Positions 9,090 to 17,452 are shown, counted from the stretch's first letter. The stretch is DNA of 64,000 nt from Lachnospiraceae bacterium (GCA_017437065.1 JAFSBX010000076.1:1-64000); one strand, 5' to 3'. A program made the numbers and translations. Notes: a model not told the origin generated them from the sequence alone.

Positions 9090-9385
9090 TGAGTAAAGTA
9101 ATAGAAACATACTACAGAAAAACAAAATTACCGGAGCCACTGATTGTAAAGAAACTTGAAGTATTGGAAAGAAATCAGGATATAAAGGCAGAATTTGAGG
9201 CATGGATTGAAAGCAAAGTATTTATGGAATATGGTTGTGTTGAGGTGGCTGGCTATTCTGCAAAATCAATAGCTGAAATGTCAAGATTTGTCAATGGAGA
9301 AGGGGCATTTATGCTGTTGATTGAACTGCGGGAGAATAGAGAAATGGCGTTAAAGCGAATTGCGGATGGATTTAAAATGAAATAG
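9089..9385 (+). CDS. Small protein, putative immunity partner
   Basis: This 98-residue protein of no recognised family is soluble and helical. A GGAGGTGG (9077-9084) lies just before its ATG, which overlaps the stop of the metallopeptidase gene (TGATG). The TTG one codon upstream is ignored. By analogy with the nuclease/DUF6985 pair it is probably the immunity protein for the metallopeptidase-like effector; that is inference from gene order only. Confidence 0.55.
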   Translation: MSKVIETYYRKTKLPEPLIVKKLEVLERNQDIKAEFEAWIESKVFMEYGCVEVAGYSAKSIAEMSRFVNGEGAFMLLIELRENREMALKRIADGFKMK

Positions 9386-9437
9386 TTTTAAACATATTAG
9401 ATGTAGGTTATGACAATAAATAAGGTGGTACAGCGTA

Positions 9438-9566
9438 ATGGGTGATTTTGAATATGAGCAGGCTGAAAAGAAGTTAATCAAAATACTTCAAGAAGCAGAA
9501 GAATTTGATGTAGATAAAGAAGCGTGGATTAGTCTGGAAGAGTTAAAAGAAGTTGTTGGCGTATAA
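9438..9566 (+). CDS. Small acidic hypothetical protein
   Basis: A 42-residue ORF begins at ATG 9438 with an AAGGTGG about 8 bases upstream. The product is strongly acidic and helical, with KEAWISLEELKEVVG near the end, a pattern seen at the C-termini of small antitoxin-like proteins. No toxin partner follows. It could be the last gene of the effector operon or a remnant. Confidence 0.35.
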   Translation: MGDFEYEQAEKKLIKILQEAEEFDVDKEAWISLEELKEVVGV

Positions 9567-9675
9567 AGTTTGATAGGTAAATTAGGCGGAAATATTTTAC
9601 GATGAGAATTTAGTTATTTATAGAAAACGCGCATAAGAAGCGATAGTAAAATTCTTACAATGATATAAATATATG

Positions 9676-9705
9676 TTGAATGTTGCACAAGGGTAGGTTT
9701 ATAAT
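9676..9705 (+). promoter_or_regulatory. Predicted promoter of the methyltransferase operon
   Basis: TTGAAT (9676-9681) and a perfect TATAAT (9700-9705) are separated by 18 bases, in an AT-rich 316-base gap otherwise without a gene. It would drive the genes from 9882 to 14690. Confidence 0.55.
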
Positions 9706-9881
9706 AATTTTAGTAAAAGTAAGATAAAAGATAGAGAAAGTAAAGAATAACTTGCCGTGACGAAAGATTTTGTATGGTTAGTATATTATATTTTGTAAAT
9801 AGGAAGTAATTAACAATATTTTATAATCAAGAATTATATAATTATGGGGAAAATATATTGTATATATAAGGAGTTAATGGT

Positions 9882-10190
9882 ATGTATGCATATATGACCT
9901 CTGATATTCATGATTATAATGAATTGAAAAAATTTTTACAAAAATGTAAAAGTACAAAACCGATGAATATAGAAATTATTGATAGAATATGTTTAACAGA
10001 TGATGAATTGAATATATTTTTGAGTGATTTTAAAAGGAATCAAAAATGGCTATTTCCATACTTGGATAGAATGCGAGTAGTAAATGATACAGGAATGTGG
10101 AAGTGTGTGTTGATAATATCATCAGAGATTCCTATAGTAGTTTATTCCAATATGTGTTTGTATGCTCAGTATGTTGGAGTATTAAAATGA
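9882..10190 (+). CDS. Hypothetical protein, first gene of the methyltransferase operon
   Basis: This 102-residue protein has no motif I recognise with certainty. The N-terminal part is charged and helical; the end (WKCVLIISSEIPIVVYSN, then YAQYVGVLK) is predicted strand-rich and faintly recalls small Firmicutes proteins such as DUF6329. A short AAGGAG precedes the ATG. It lies 18 bases before the cytosine methyltransferase and so probably belongs to its operon, perhaps as an accessory or control protein. Its composition is as AT-rich as the rest of the operon. Confidence 0.5.
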   Translation: MYAYMTSDIHDYNELKKFLQKCKSTKPMNIEIIDRICLTDDELNIFLSDFKRNQKWLFPYLDRMRVVNDTGMWKCVLIISSEIPIVVYSNMCLYAQYVGVLK

Positions 10191-10208
10191 AGAAGGTAGG
10201 TACTTAAG

Positions 10209-11444
10209 ATGAATAAATTCAGTTACATTGACATATTTGCTGGATGTGGAGGTCTTTCTCTTGGACTGCATAATGCAGGATGGAAAGGCCTATTTGCGAT
10301 TGAAAAAAGCAAAGATGCTTTTGAAACGTTAAAATATAATCTAATTGATTCTACTAAACACTTTTGTTGGAATGAATGGTTGCCACAAACAGAACATGAT
10401 ATAAATGAAGTGATTGTTAAATATAGAAGTGAATTGGAAAAACTTTCAGGAACTGTTACGCTAGTGGTTGGAGGACCACCTTGTCAAGGCTTTTCTATGG
10501 CGGGACAGCGTAAGAAAAATGATATTCGAAATACCTTGAGTGATTCATATATAGAATTTATTAGTATTGTGAAACCTAAAATTTTGGTTTTTGAAAATGT
10601 TCAAGGATTTACAATCGGTTTCAAAGATGAAAATGATAAAAAGGGTGTTCCATACTCAATGATTTTGAAAGAAAAATTAGAAAAACTGGGATACAGTGTA
10701 AAGGGGAAAATGATAGATATCTCGGAATATGGAGTACCCCAAAAGAGAAACCGTTTTATTATGGTTGGTGTTTTACATGGGAAACCAGAAATGTTTTTTG
10801 ATATACTCTATGAGAACAAAAAAGACTTCTTGAAGAAAAAAGGATTAAATGAAAATGTATCAGTAGGAGAGGCTATTGGAGATTTGCTAAAAGGGAATGG
10901 GACGTTACCGACACCAGATTTTAAGAATTATGAGTCCGGTGTTTATGGAGAGATACAAAGTAATTATCAAAAATTGATGCGAAAAGGATTGAATAATGTG
11001 GAAGGGTGTGTGGCAGATAGTCATAGATTTGCAAAACATTCTGAAGAAACTAGACGCTTGAATGAGGAAATGTTACAAAAGTGTCCGAAGTTAAAGAGAG
11101 TAACGCCAAAAGATAATTTGATTACGAATTTAAGAAAAAGAGGGGTTACAGTCTTAGATGAAAGTAAGGCCGCACCAACTGTTACAGCGCATCCGGATGA
11201 TTTTGTTCATTATTGCGAGCCTAGAATATTGACTGTCCGAGAATCAGCACGAGTACAAAGTTTTCCTGACTATTTTCAATTTAAGGGAAAATATACAACA
11301 GGTGGTCAGTTGAGAAAAATAGAAGTACCTCGTTGTACGCAAGTAGGAAACGCCGTACCACCTTTATTTGCAGAGCAAATAGGAAATGCTTTAAAGGAGA
11401 TGATGAAAAATGGAGTTGCAGAATCGAAACCATCTACGATTTAG
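10209..11444 (+). CDS. DNA cytosine-5 methyltransferase
   Basis: This 411-residue enzyme has the standard C5-methyltransferase motifs in order: FAGCGGLSLGL (motif I, 10-20, AdoMet site), GGPPCQGFSMAG (motif IV, catalytic C92), FENVQGF (motif VI), YGVPQKRNRF (motif VIII), and RCTQVGNAVPP near the end (motif X). It transfers methyl groups from AdoMet to cytosine in a specific DNA site. The variable target-recognition region lies between motifs VIII and IX, and the target cannot be read from sequence. No restriction endonuclease gene is adjacent. Instead the 3' end overlaps the next gene, an ATPase of histidine-kinase type, by 35 bases, so the methyltransferase is coupled to a signalling pair. 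Confidence 0.95.
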   Translation: MNKFSYIDIFAGCGGLSLGLHNAGWKGLFAIEKSKDAFETLKYNLIDSTKHFCWNEWLPQTEHDINEVIVKYRSELEKLSGTVTLVVGGPPCQGFSMAGQRKKNDIRNTLSDSYIEFISIVKPKILVFENVQGFTIGFKDENDKKGVPYSMILKEKLEKLGYSVKGKMIDISEYGVPQKRNRFIMVGVLHGKPEMFFDILYENKKDFLKKKGLNENVSVGEAIGDLLKGNGTLPTPDFKNYESGVYGEIQSNYQKLMRKGLNNVEGCVADSHRFAKHSEETRRLNEEMLQKCPKLKRVTPKDNLITNLRKRGVTVLDESKAAPTVTAHPDDFVHYCEPRILTVRESARVQSFPDYFQFKGKYTTGGQLRKIEVPRCTQVGNAVPPLFAEQIGNALKEMMKNGVAESKPSTI

Positions 11445-13725
11445 AGTTAGTACTGCATTAAAAAGCATTATAGGTAAAGATTTGATAAATGATAAATATA
11501 TAGCGGTATTTGAACTGGTGAAAAATGCATATGATGCTGGAGCCAAGCGAGTAGATATTGTATTTGAAAATGTAAATTCATTAAATTCAAAATTGATTAT
11601 TAAAGATGATGGTAAAGGAATGAATTTGTCTGATATAAGAGATAAATGGCTTTTTATTGCTTATTCAGAAAAAAAGAAAGAAAATAGAAAAGAAGTTTTA
11701 AATAAAAATACGAACAAAGAAGATTATAGGGATCATTTTAAAAGAAAGACGGCAGGAGCAAAAGGGGTAGGAAGATTTTCTTGTGACCGTTTAGGAGCAA
11801 AGGTAAACTTAAGATCAAAGACAAAAGATGATAATAAAATCAATTGCTTAAACATAGATTGGAGTGAATTTGAAATTGATGATGAGCGTGAAATAAAGGA
11901 AGTACAGGTTCCTTATTTTACGGAAGAAACAAATGGTTTTAAGCAGGGAACAGTATTGGAAATTTGCGAATTGAGAGAACCGTGGAAGAGAGCAGATTTT
12001 CTTGCTTTAAAACGTGCATTAATGAAATTAATTAATCCGGAAAATGATTTAGCAGATGATATTTTTGAAATACATTTAAGTGTTGCAAGTGAATTAAATG
12101 CTGACCGTGGAGTAAAGAGAGATAATGAAAAAGTAAATGGAAAGATAAAAAATGATATCATTGAGAAATTAGGATTGAAAACAACTAATATCGAGGTAGA
12201 TATTTCAGAAGATGGTCAGACTATTAAAACTGAACTGTGGGATAGAGGAGAGTTCATATTTAAGTTTGAGGAGAAAAATTATAAATATATTGGATTAAAA
12301 AATATTAAGTTTAAATTATTATATTTAAATAGAAGTGCAAAATATAATTTTTCACTTGTCATGGGAATAACTCCGGTAAACTATGGGTCCGTGATGGTTT
12401 ATAAGAATGGTTTTAGAATATATCCTTATGGTGAACCCGGAGAAGATTTGTTTTATATAGATAGAAGAAAAAGTCAAGGTAGAAATCGTTATCTAGGAAC
12501 TCGAGATATCATAGGGAGGATATTGATATTAGGTGAAAACAACGAGTTTATGGAAACCACAAGCAGAGATGGCGGTTTTGTTTTGAATGATACTGTAAAA
12601 AAATTCTATGATTTTTTTACTAGAAGAGTTCTTAGAACATTGGAAAAGTATGTTATTGATGTAATAGATTGGGGGGATCCAGAAAAAGAAGATTATGAGC
12701 AAGGGGTAGAACAAGGACTTTTACCGAAAGATGTAGCGGATAAGATTTTAGAACAATTTGCTGGTTATAGCAGCACTAAAAGAAAAGAATTAATATCATT
12801 TGAATATAATAAGTCTCTTATAGAGAAGATGAATGAAAAGAAATCAGAAGGTGTAGAAGCTTCTGTACAGAAGATTATTAACATAGCGAACAAAACAGAA
12901 AACGAAGTATTGTTAGAACTGGCAGATAAAGTAAAGCGTGATACATATAAAATTTTACAGCAAAAAAAGGAAACGGATGTAGAGTTAGAGAATAAACAAG
13001 TTGAGTTAGAAGCTGCACATCAAGAAATTAATTTGCGAAAAGAGCAGAATTATTTTTTAGAGCAGGCTGTAAATAAGAATGAGAAATTTCTATTGAGTGG
13101 AATGCATTTAAGTTTAACGTATTCTGAAGGTGCAAAGGGAAGTTTATTTGACTTGATAGATGCTCTTCGAAGAAAACATGCTGAAGATGAGGAAATACAG
13201 CAATATATATCAGAGATTATGATTAATATACAGAAAATAAATAAAGTCTCACAATATGCTATCAAAGGTAATTTTAATCTAAAGTCGACAGAAGAAGAAA
13301 ATGATATTAGAGATTTTATTGTTCAGTATGTAGGAATGTCAAAATATAAAGGCATCAATATACAATTTGCTTCAGATATGAATGAAAAATATTCGTGTAT
13401 ATTTGATGTTTCATCTGTAGGTATAATTATCGATAATATTGTAAGTAATGCACAGAAGGCTGCGGCATCTATATTGTATATTAAATTCAATAAAGAAGAG
13501 AGTGGTATCTGTATCAGTTTTGTTGATAATGGTAATGGCTTAGATCCAGTGATTAAAGATCCTAATTCAATTTTTGATTTGGGTATGACTACGACCAGAG
13601 TGCAAGGTGGAAGCGGAATTGGACTAAATCATGTTAAATTACTAGTTGAAGACATGAAAGGGCATGTTGAAATAAATCAGAAATGTCAAACTGGCTTTGA
13701 ATTAATAGTGAGGATCAAAAGATGA
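11410..13725 (+). CDS. Protein with two GHKL ATPase domains (MORC/Hsp90-like plus histidine-kinase-like)
   Basis: This 771-residue protein contains two GHKL-type ATP-binding domains. The first, near the N-terminus, has FELVKNAYDAGA (E35, N39), DDGKGM (66-71) and GAKGVGR (116-122), as in MutL/Hsp90/paraMORC ATPases, and is followed by an S5-like region. The second, at the C-terminus, has NIVSNAQKA (676-684), DNGNG (706-710) and GGSGIGL (733-739), as in histidine kinases. A coiled coil (about 510-560) leads to a helical segment with GMHLSL, whose H566 could be the phosphorylated histidine. No membrane span or sensor domain is visible. It overlaps the methyltransferase gene by 35 bases and the receiver gene by 4. 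ParaMORC-type ATPases are known near DNA methyltransferases in defence loci. Confidence 0.8.
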   Translation: MELQNRNHLRFRVSTALKSIIGKDLINDKYIAVFELVKNAYDAGAKRVDIVFENVNSLNSKLIIKDDGKGMNLSDIRDKWLFIAYSEKKKENRKEVLNKNTNKEDYRDHFKRKTAGAKGVGRFSCDRLGAKVNLRSKTKDDNKINCLNIDWSEFEIDDEREIKEVQVPYFTEETNGFKQGTVLEICELREPWKRADFLALKRALMKLINPENDLADDIFEIHLSVASELNADRGVKRDNEKVNGKIKNDIIEKLGLKTTNIEVDISEDGQTIKTELWDRGEFIFKFEEKNYKYIGLKNIKFKLLYLNRSAKYNFSLVMGITPVNYGSVMVYKNGFRIYPYGEPGEDLFYIDRRKSQGRNRYLGTRDIIGRILILGENNEFMETTSRDGGFVLNDTVKKFYDFFTRRVLRTLEKYVIDVIDWGDPEKEDYEQGVEQGLLPKDVADKILEQFAGYSSTKRKELISFEYNKSLIEKMNEKKSEGVEASVQKIINIANKTENEVLLELADKVKRDTYKILQQKKETDVELENKQVELEAAHQEINLRKEQNYFLEQAVNKNEKFLLSGMHLSLTYSEGAKGSLFDLIDALRRKHAEDEEIQQYISEIMINIQKINKVSQYAIKGNFNLKSTEEENDIRDFIVQYVGMSKYKGINIQFASDMNEKYSCIFDVSSVGIIIDNIVSNAQKAAASILYIKFNKEESGICISFVDNGNGLDPVIKDPNSIFDLGMTTTRVQGGSGIGLNHVKLLVEDMKGHVEINQKCQTGFELIVRIKR

Positions 13726-14690
13726 ACATAAATTTTAGGGTTTTATGGTTTGAAGATGAAATAGGATGGATGCCGTCATCAGAAAGAAACTTAAAAAAAA
13801 TAATAGAAAGTCATAATCTTATACCTGATATTACTTGGAAAAAAGGTGATGAGGAAGATGCTGAAGATGAATTAAAAAAAGAATATGACCTAATTCTTAT
13901 GGATTTTGAACTTAGGGGAACAACAGGCAATATACTTATTAAGAAATTGCGTCAGTTAGATATTTATACGGATGTAGTATTTTATTCAGGTAATTATGAT
14001 AAAATGGTCAAGGCACTTTATGATATTGATGAGAAAGGTTCTAACATTGAACCTGTTGATGGAGTATATTTTTCAGATAGGAAAAGAGAAGAATTATACC
14101 CGAAGTTGCAAAAAGTAGTGGATAAAGTGGTCAGACGGATGCAGGATATTGTCAATTTGCGAGGGGTAGTATTAGATAATGTTAGTGGATTTGAAAATCA
14201 GATGCAAAATATACTAGTTCTTGCGGCAAATAAGTTATCGCCAACTCAAATTCAGAGTTTGAATGACTATACAAAAAATAAACTTATAGTGCCAGCAAAA
14301 GATGAATATGTAAGAAAAATAGAGGAAATAGAAAAAAATCCAGAAGCATTAAAGGCAATTATTAGTGCACCAGACTATTTTTTAGATTCATATAAAAAGG
14401 CTCGCTTAGTTGGAAGGGTAATAAAAATTCTAATTAATGAATACAATCTGGATTTAGATGATAAATATAAAAAATTTGCTGAAGTATACTATAATGAAAT
14501 TATTAAGTATAGAAATGCATTAGGACATGCGATGCGTAGTAATGAGCATACGGGTAGAGAAACTTTTATCGGTGAAATAGATAAAACTCCGCTTATATTT
14601 ACTGAAGAACTATTTCGTCAAATGAGGGCTAGTATAAATGAATATCAACAAGTAATTGATCTTGTGGAGGATGCTTTTAATCAAATTTAA
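13722..14690 (+). CDS. Response regulator with HEPN-like C-terminal domain
   Basis: The first ~125 residues of this 322-residue protein form a receiver domain: acidic pocket FEDE (10-13), phospho-acceptor D61 in LILMDFEL, and VVFYSGN (85-91) for the switch strand. The C-terminal ~190 residues are helical and contain YRNALGHA, an R-x4-H motif (R264, H269) in a long helix, as in HEPN ribonucleases. No DNA-binding domain is seen. The ATG overlaps the stop of the double-ATPase gene (ATGA), so the two are probably kinase and regulator. If the HEPN reading is right, the phosphorylated protein would act as an RNase rather than a transcription factor. The receiver call is firm; the HEPN call rests on one motif and predicted helices. 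Confidence 0.75.
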   Translation: MNINFRVLWFEDEIGWMPSSERNLKKIIESHNLIPDITWKKGDEEDAEDELKKEYDLILMDFELRGTTGNILIKKLRQLDIYTDVVFYSGNYDKMVKALYDIDEKGSNIEPVDGVYFSDRKREELYPKLQKVVDKVVRRMQDIVNLRGVVLDNVSGFENQMQNILVLAANKLSPTQIQSLNDYTKNKLIVPAKDEYVRKIEEIEKNPEALKAIISAPDYFLDSYKKARLVGRVIKILINEYNLDLDDKYKKFAEVYYNEIIKYRNALGHAMRSNEHTGRETFIGEIDKTPLIFTEELFRQMRASINEYQQVIDLVEDAFNQI

Positions 14691-14790
14691 CGTGAAGGAT
14701 AAAAGTATGTATAGTTTATAGATTTGTATACAGTTAGTAAGTAATGTAAAGAGATATAGATTGAAATTGTCCGACAATAGTTCTATAAAC

Positions 14791-14871
14791 GTGATATACA
14801 AACGACCTCAAAACCCCAGCAATTATACGGTTACCTTAGAAGCGGCTATGACTGCACAGGGAATTGTATAA
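14791..14871 (+). pseudogene. C-terminal gene fragment ending EAAMTAQGIV
   Basis: Twenty-seven codons lead to a TAA; the frame ends YTVTLEAAMTAQGIV. The same ending, EAMTTQGIV, recurs before the TAA at 15498. Both look like the last residues of one protein family left behind after deletion. I do not recognise the family; an element-encoded protein is the most likely source. Confidence 0.35.
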
Positions 14872-15034
14872 CGCATAATTATTCAAAAATCGAGAACCGT
14901 ACACATTACAGGAAACTGTAAAAGTGTAGGGTTTTTGTATTTTTATAAAAGAAGGCAAAAACATAGCACAGGGTAGTCATTGAAATTACGAATTATTTTG
15001 AACAAGTATTTGAACAAGAGTTTTGAAATGGAGA

Positions 15035-15063
15035 TTGTCGGTTTATGTAAATTGTGATACACT
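15035..15063 (+). promoter_or_regulatory. Predicted promoter of the second holin-like toxin
   Basis: TTGTCG (15035-15040), 17 bases, then TACACT (15058-15063) with an upstream TG (extended -10). A perfect 7-base inverted repeat, TGTCGGT (15036-15042) and ACCGACA (15064-15070), brackets the -10 and could be an operator. Confidence 0.45.
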
Positions 15064-15127
15064 ACCGACATGAGAAGTAATCGTGTACAGAGTGGTAGCC
15101 TCCCAAGATAGAGGGGAGGTGGTGCTG

Positions 15128-15223
15128 ATGGATATGTATGAAGTTTTAAGCCTGTTATTTTTAGGAGGCTCATTTCTAATCGCACTGCTTGCCTACATAG
15201 ATAGGAACAACAAGCGAAAATAA
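15128..15223 (+). CDS. Putative holin-like toxin (second copy type)
   Basis: A 31-residue peptide begins MDMYEVLSLLFLGGSF, has one membrane span (about residues 6-23) and ends with a basic tail DRNNKRK. Size, single span and basic end are typical of putative holin-like toxins in Firmicutes. A strong GGGGAGG lies about 9 bases before the ATG, and CCTCCC (15099-15104) can pair with GGGAGG (15114-15119) to hide it, as expected where translation of a toxin is held back. A terminator follows the stop directly. No antisense RNA promoter could be identified with confidence. Confidence 0.65.
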   Translation: MDMYEVLSLLFLGGSFLIALLAYIDRNNKRK

Positions 15224-15262
15224 AAAAGCCACTTCTGTCTTGGCCGGACAAGTGACTTTTTT
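15222..15262 (+). terminator. Terminator of the holin-like toxin gene
   Basis: AAAAAAGCCACTT and AAGTGACTTTTTT form a stem with one G-U pair, ending in a T-run and starting within the stop codon of the toxin. Confidence 0.7.
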
Positions 15263-15449
15263 AGTGACTTTTCATTGAGGCAACCACTTTGTGGGTGATT
15301 ACTTCTCTTTTTCTATGTTTAGTATAATATGCAGAGAATAAACTTTCAAGAAGAAAATTGAAAATAGTTGGTGCAGATAAGTTGGTGCAAGCAGGTGTTT
15401 GTTTAGGATAGTAGTATACGCGTAATATAAAAAATGGCTTGAAAAGCCA

Positions 15450-15500
15450 TGAATACTGAAAGGTTGTGATGAGGCTATGACTACGCAAGGTATTGTATAA
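15450..15500 (+). pseudogene. C-terminal gene fragment ending EAMTTQGIV
   Basis: Sixteen codons after an in-frame TGA read to a TAA at 15498 and end EAMTTQGIV, matching eight of nine residues in the fragment at 14791-14871. Directly upstream is a short hairpin ATGGCTT/AAGCCAT. It is too short to assign to a family. Confidence 0.3.
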
Positions 15501-15719
15501 AAAAAGAAGTTAAAAGGATTCACAGAACATCGTGGGCGACAAAAAAGCTACAAAAGCAAGAGAGCGGTTATAAAAGGATAAAATAGGAGATAACTGATAC
15601 AAGCAGAAGAAAAAGGTAAAGCAAAGAAGTGGCTTACCCGAATCACATTAGCGTGTTACAATGTAACAGCCGTCATTATTGCAGCATAAAACAACATCAA
15701 AAGAAATGGAAAATACAAA

Positions 15720-16661
15720 ATGATTTTAAGCGTAAGCCGTAGAACCGACATACCCAATTACTATTCAGATTGGTTTTACAACAGAATAAAAGAAGGATTC
15801 GTATACGTACGAAATCCAATGAATGTACATCAAATCAGTAAGATAAACCTCGCCCCCGAAGTGGTAGACTGCATCATTTTTTGGACAAAAAATCCGGAAC
15901 CAATGCTTGAGCGATTAGATGAGTTGTCTGACTACAAGTATTATTTTCAATTTACCTTAACAGGCTACGGAAAAGACATGGAATACAATGTTCCCCATAA
16001 AAAAGAAAAAATGATACCCATATTTCAAAGATTATCCGAGAAGATTGGAAATAATAAAGTGATTTGGAGATATGATCCGATTATTTTTTCTAAAACATAT
16101 ACTCCTGAGTATCATCTGAAAGCATTCGAGCAGATAGCCGGAGCGTTGCAAGGATACACAAATAAATGCGTCATCAGTTTTGTTGATGTTTATACAAAGA
16201 ATAAAAAGAGTATGGAAGCAATGGGAGTTTATGAACCGGATAAATGTGCATTAATGGATTTTTCAAAGAAAATCAGTGAAATAGCGAAAGCTAATAAAAT
16301 AACAGTTGCCAGTTGTGCTGAAAAAATAGATTTGTCAAAATGTGGAATTGAGCATAACTGTTGTATTGATAAAAAGCTGATAGAAGATATTATCGGTTGT
16401 AAAATAACGGTGGGAAAAGACAAGAATCAAAGACCTGAATGCGGGTGTGTGGAAAGCGTAGAGATAGGGACTTATAATACTTGTAAAAATGGTTGTAGGT
16501 ATTGTTACGCAAATGAGAGTCAGGATAGTGTTTTAAAAGAATGCAGTGAGTATGATTTAAATTCGCCACTATTATGCGGAGTACTGACAGAAGAGGACAA
16601 AATAAATGAACGAAACGTAAAGTCATTAGAGGAGAGGCAGTTAAGTTTTTTTGATTTATAG
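15720..16661 (+). CDS. DUF1848 family protein
   Basis: This 313-residue protein opens with SVSRRTDIPNYYSDWFYNR and continues with FWTKNPEPM and VIWRYDPIIF, the hallmark blocks of the DUF1848 family. The C-terminal part is cysteine-rich, with CGC, then TCKNGCRYCYA, a spacing that could hold an iron-sulfur cluster. Family members are predicted to be related to radical-SAM DNA-repair enzymes such as spore photoproduct lyase, but no activity is established. No clear Shine-Dalgarno sequence precedes the ATG, which starts right at the conserved N-terminus. It stands alone at the border between the island and the core chromosome. Confidence 0.85.
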   Translation: MILSVSRRTDIPNYYSDWFYNRIKEGFVYVRNPMNVHQISKINLAPEVVDCIIFWTKNPEPMLERLDELSDYKYYFQFTLTGYGKDMEYNVPHKKEKMIPIFQRLSEKIGNNKVIWRYDPIIFSKTYTPEYHLKAFEQIAGALQGYTNKCVISFVDVYTKNKKSMEAMGVYEPDKCALMDFSKKISEIAKANKITVASCAEKIDLSKCGIEHNCCIDKKLIEDIIGCKITVGKDKNQRPECGCVESVEIGTYNTCKNGCRYCYANESQDSVLKECSEYDLNSPLLCGVLTEEDKINERNVKSLEERQLSFFDL

Positions 16662-16855
16662 GTGTTTTTTCAGTTTGTTGTCGAAGGCTGATAACAGCCA
16701 TTATAAAAGTAGACAAAAGCTATGAAAACATATAAAAAACAGGGTATGATACTGATATAAAATAAATGTAAGAAAAGACCGATATAAATAACAGGTAAAA
16801 AGAACTGTAAACAAAGGTTACACGGATGTGCCTATAAACATAAGGATGTGATACT

Positions 16856-17452
16856 ATGAAAATCGGAGAAGCCAGACAACTTTATAACACACAAATCAAA
16901 GCCTATCGGGAACAACAGGTGGCGCTTTCCAAAAAGAAACAGGAGTTGGAAACAAAAATGAATTCTGAACCGGAGGGCAAAACTGTTTATGCGAATGAAG
17001 CAGCAATATTAGAACTTACCATAAAAGCAGTAGATGAGAAACAGACGGAATATCAGAATTATATGGAGAAGCTTCTTGGACAGTGGACAGCGACTGCCAA
17101 TATGGTTTCCGCAGAGCAGCAGGGTGATGCTATGGAAGAGTATGTGGAAGATATGGGAAAGATTATGGAGGTTGCCAGAAGACTTATGAAAGGGGCTGTT
17201 GTGCCTGCAAAAGATGAGAAAAAGCTGATGGAATACAGCATGGAAATGTATCAGGCAGCTAAGAACATGGGAATGATGGCAAAACAAAAGGAAAAAGAGG
17301 AGTATGATTCTCTTTGGGATGATGAGGAAGAGAAGACGGTGAATGAAGATCCTATGGAAGTAGCTGATAGTACGGAAGCATTTGCTGACGGTCCGGCAAT
17401 TGTAGATGTGGCGGATACGATGAATTCGGTTGAACTACCTGAATCAGTATAA
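16856..17452 (+). CDS. Coiled-coil hypothetical protein
   Basis: This 198-residue protein has no recognised domain. Residues 1-150 are predicted to be almost entirely helical and partly coiled coil; the last 45 are acidic and disordered (DDEEEKTVNEDPMEVAD). There are no cysteines, signal peptide or membrane spans. AAGGATG precedes the ATG, and a terminator follows at 17524. It appears to be a single-gene transcription unit of unknown role. Confidence 0.6.
   Translation: MKIGEARQLYNTQIKAYREQQVALSKKKQELETKMNSEPEGKTVYANEAAILELTIKAVDEKQTEYQNYMEKLLGQWTATANMVSAEQQGDAMEEYVEDMGKIMEVARRLMKGAVVPAKDEKKLMEYSMEMYQAAKNMGMMAKQKEKEEYDSLWDDEEEKTVNEDPMEVADSTEAFADGPAIVDVADTMNSVELPESV

Larger units (their letters stand above)
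14691..15719. other. Right flank of the island: gene fragments and a small toxin
   Basis: This kilobase has no full-length gene. It holds two short coding fragments (14791-14871 and 15450-15500) with near-identical ends, a holin-like toxin gene with promoter and terminator, and a 30-codon frame at 15595-15690 ending CYNVTAVIIAA that follows a stop and lacks a start. The content suggests repeated insertion and loss of mobile DNA. Confidence 0.5.
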
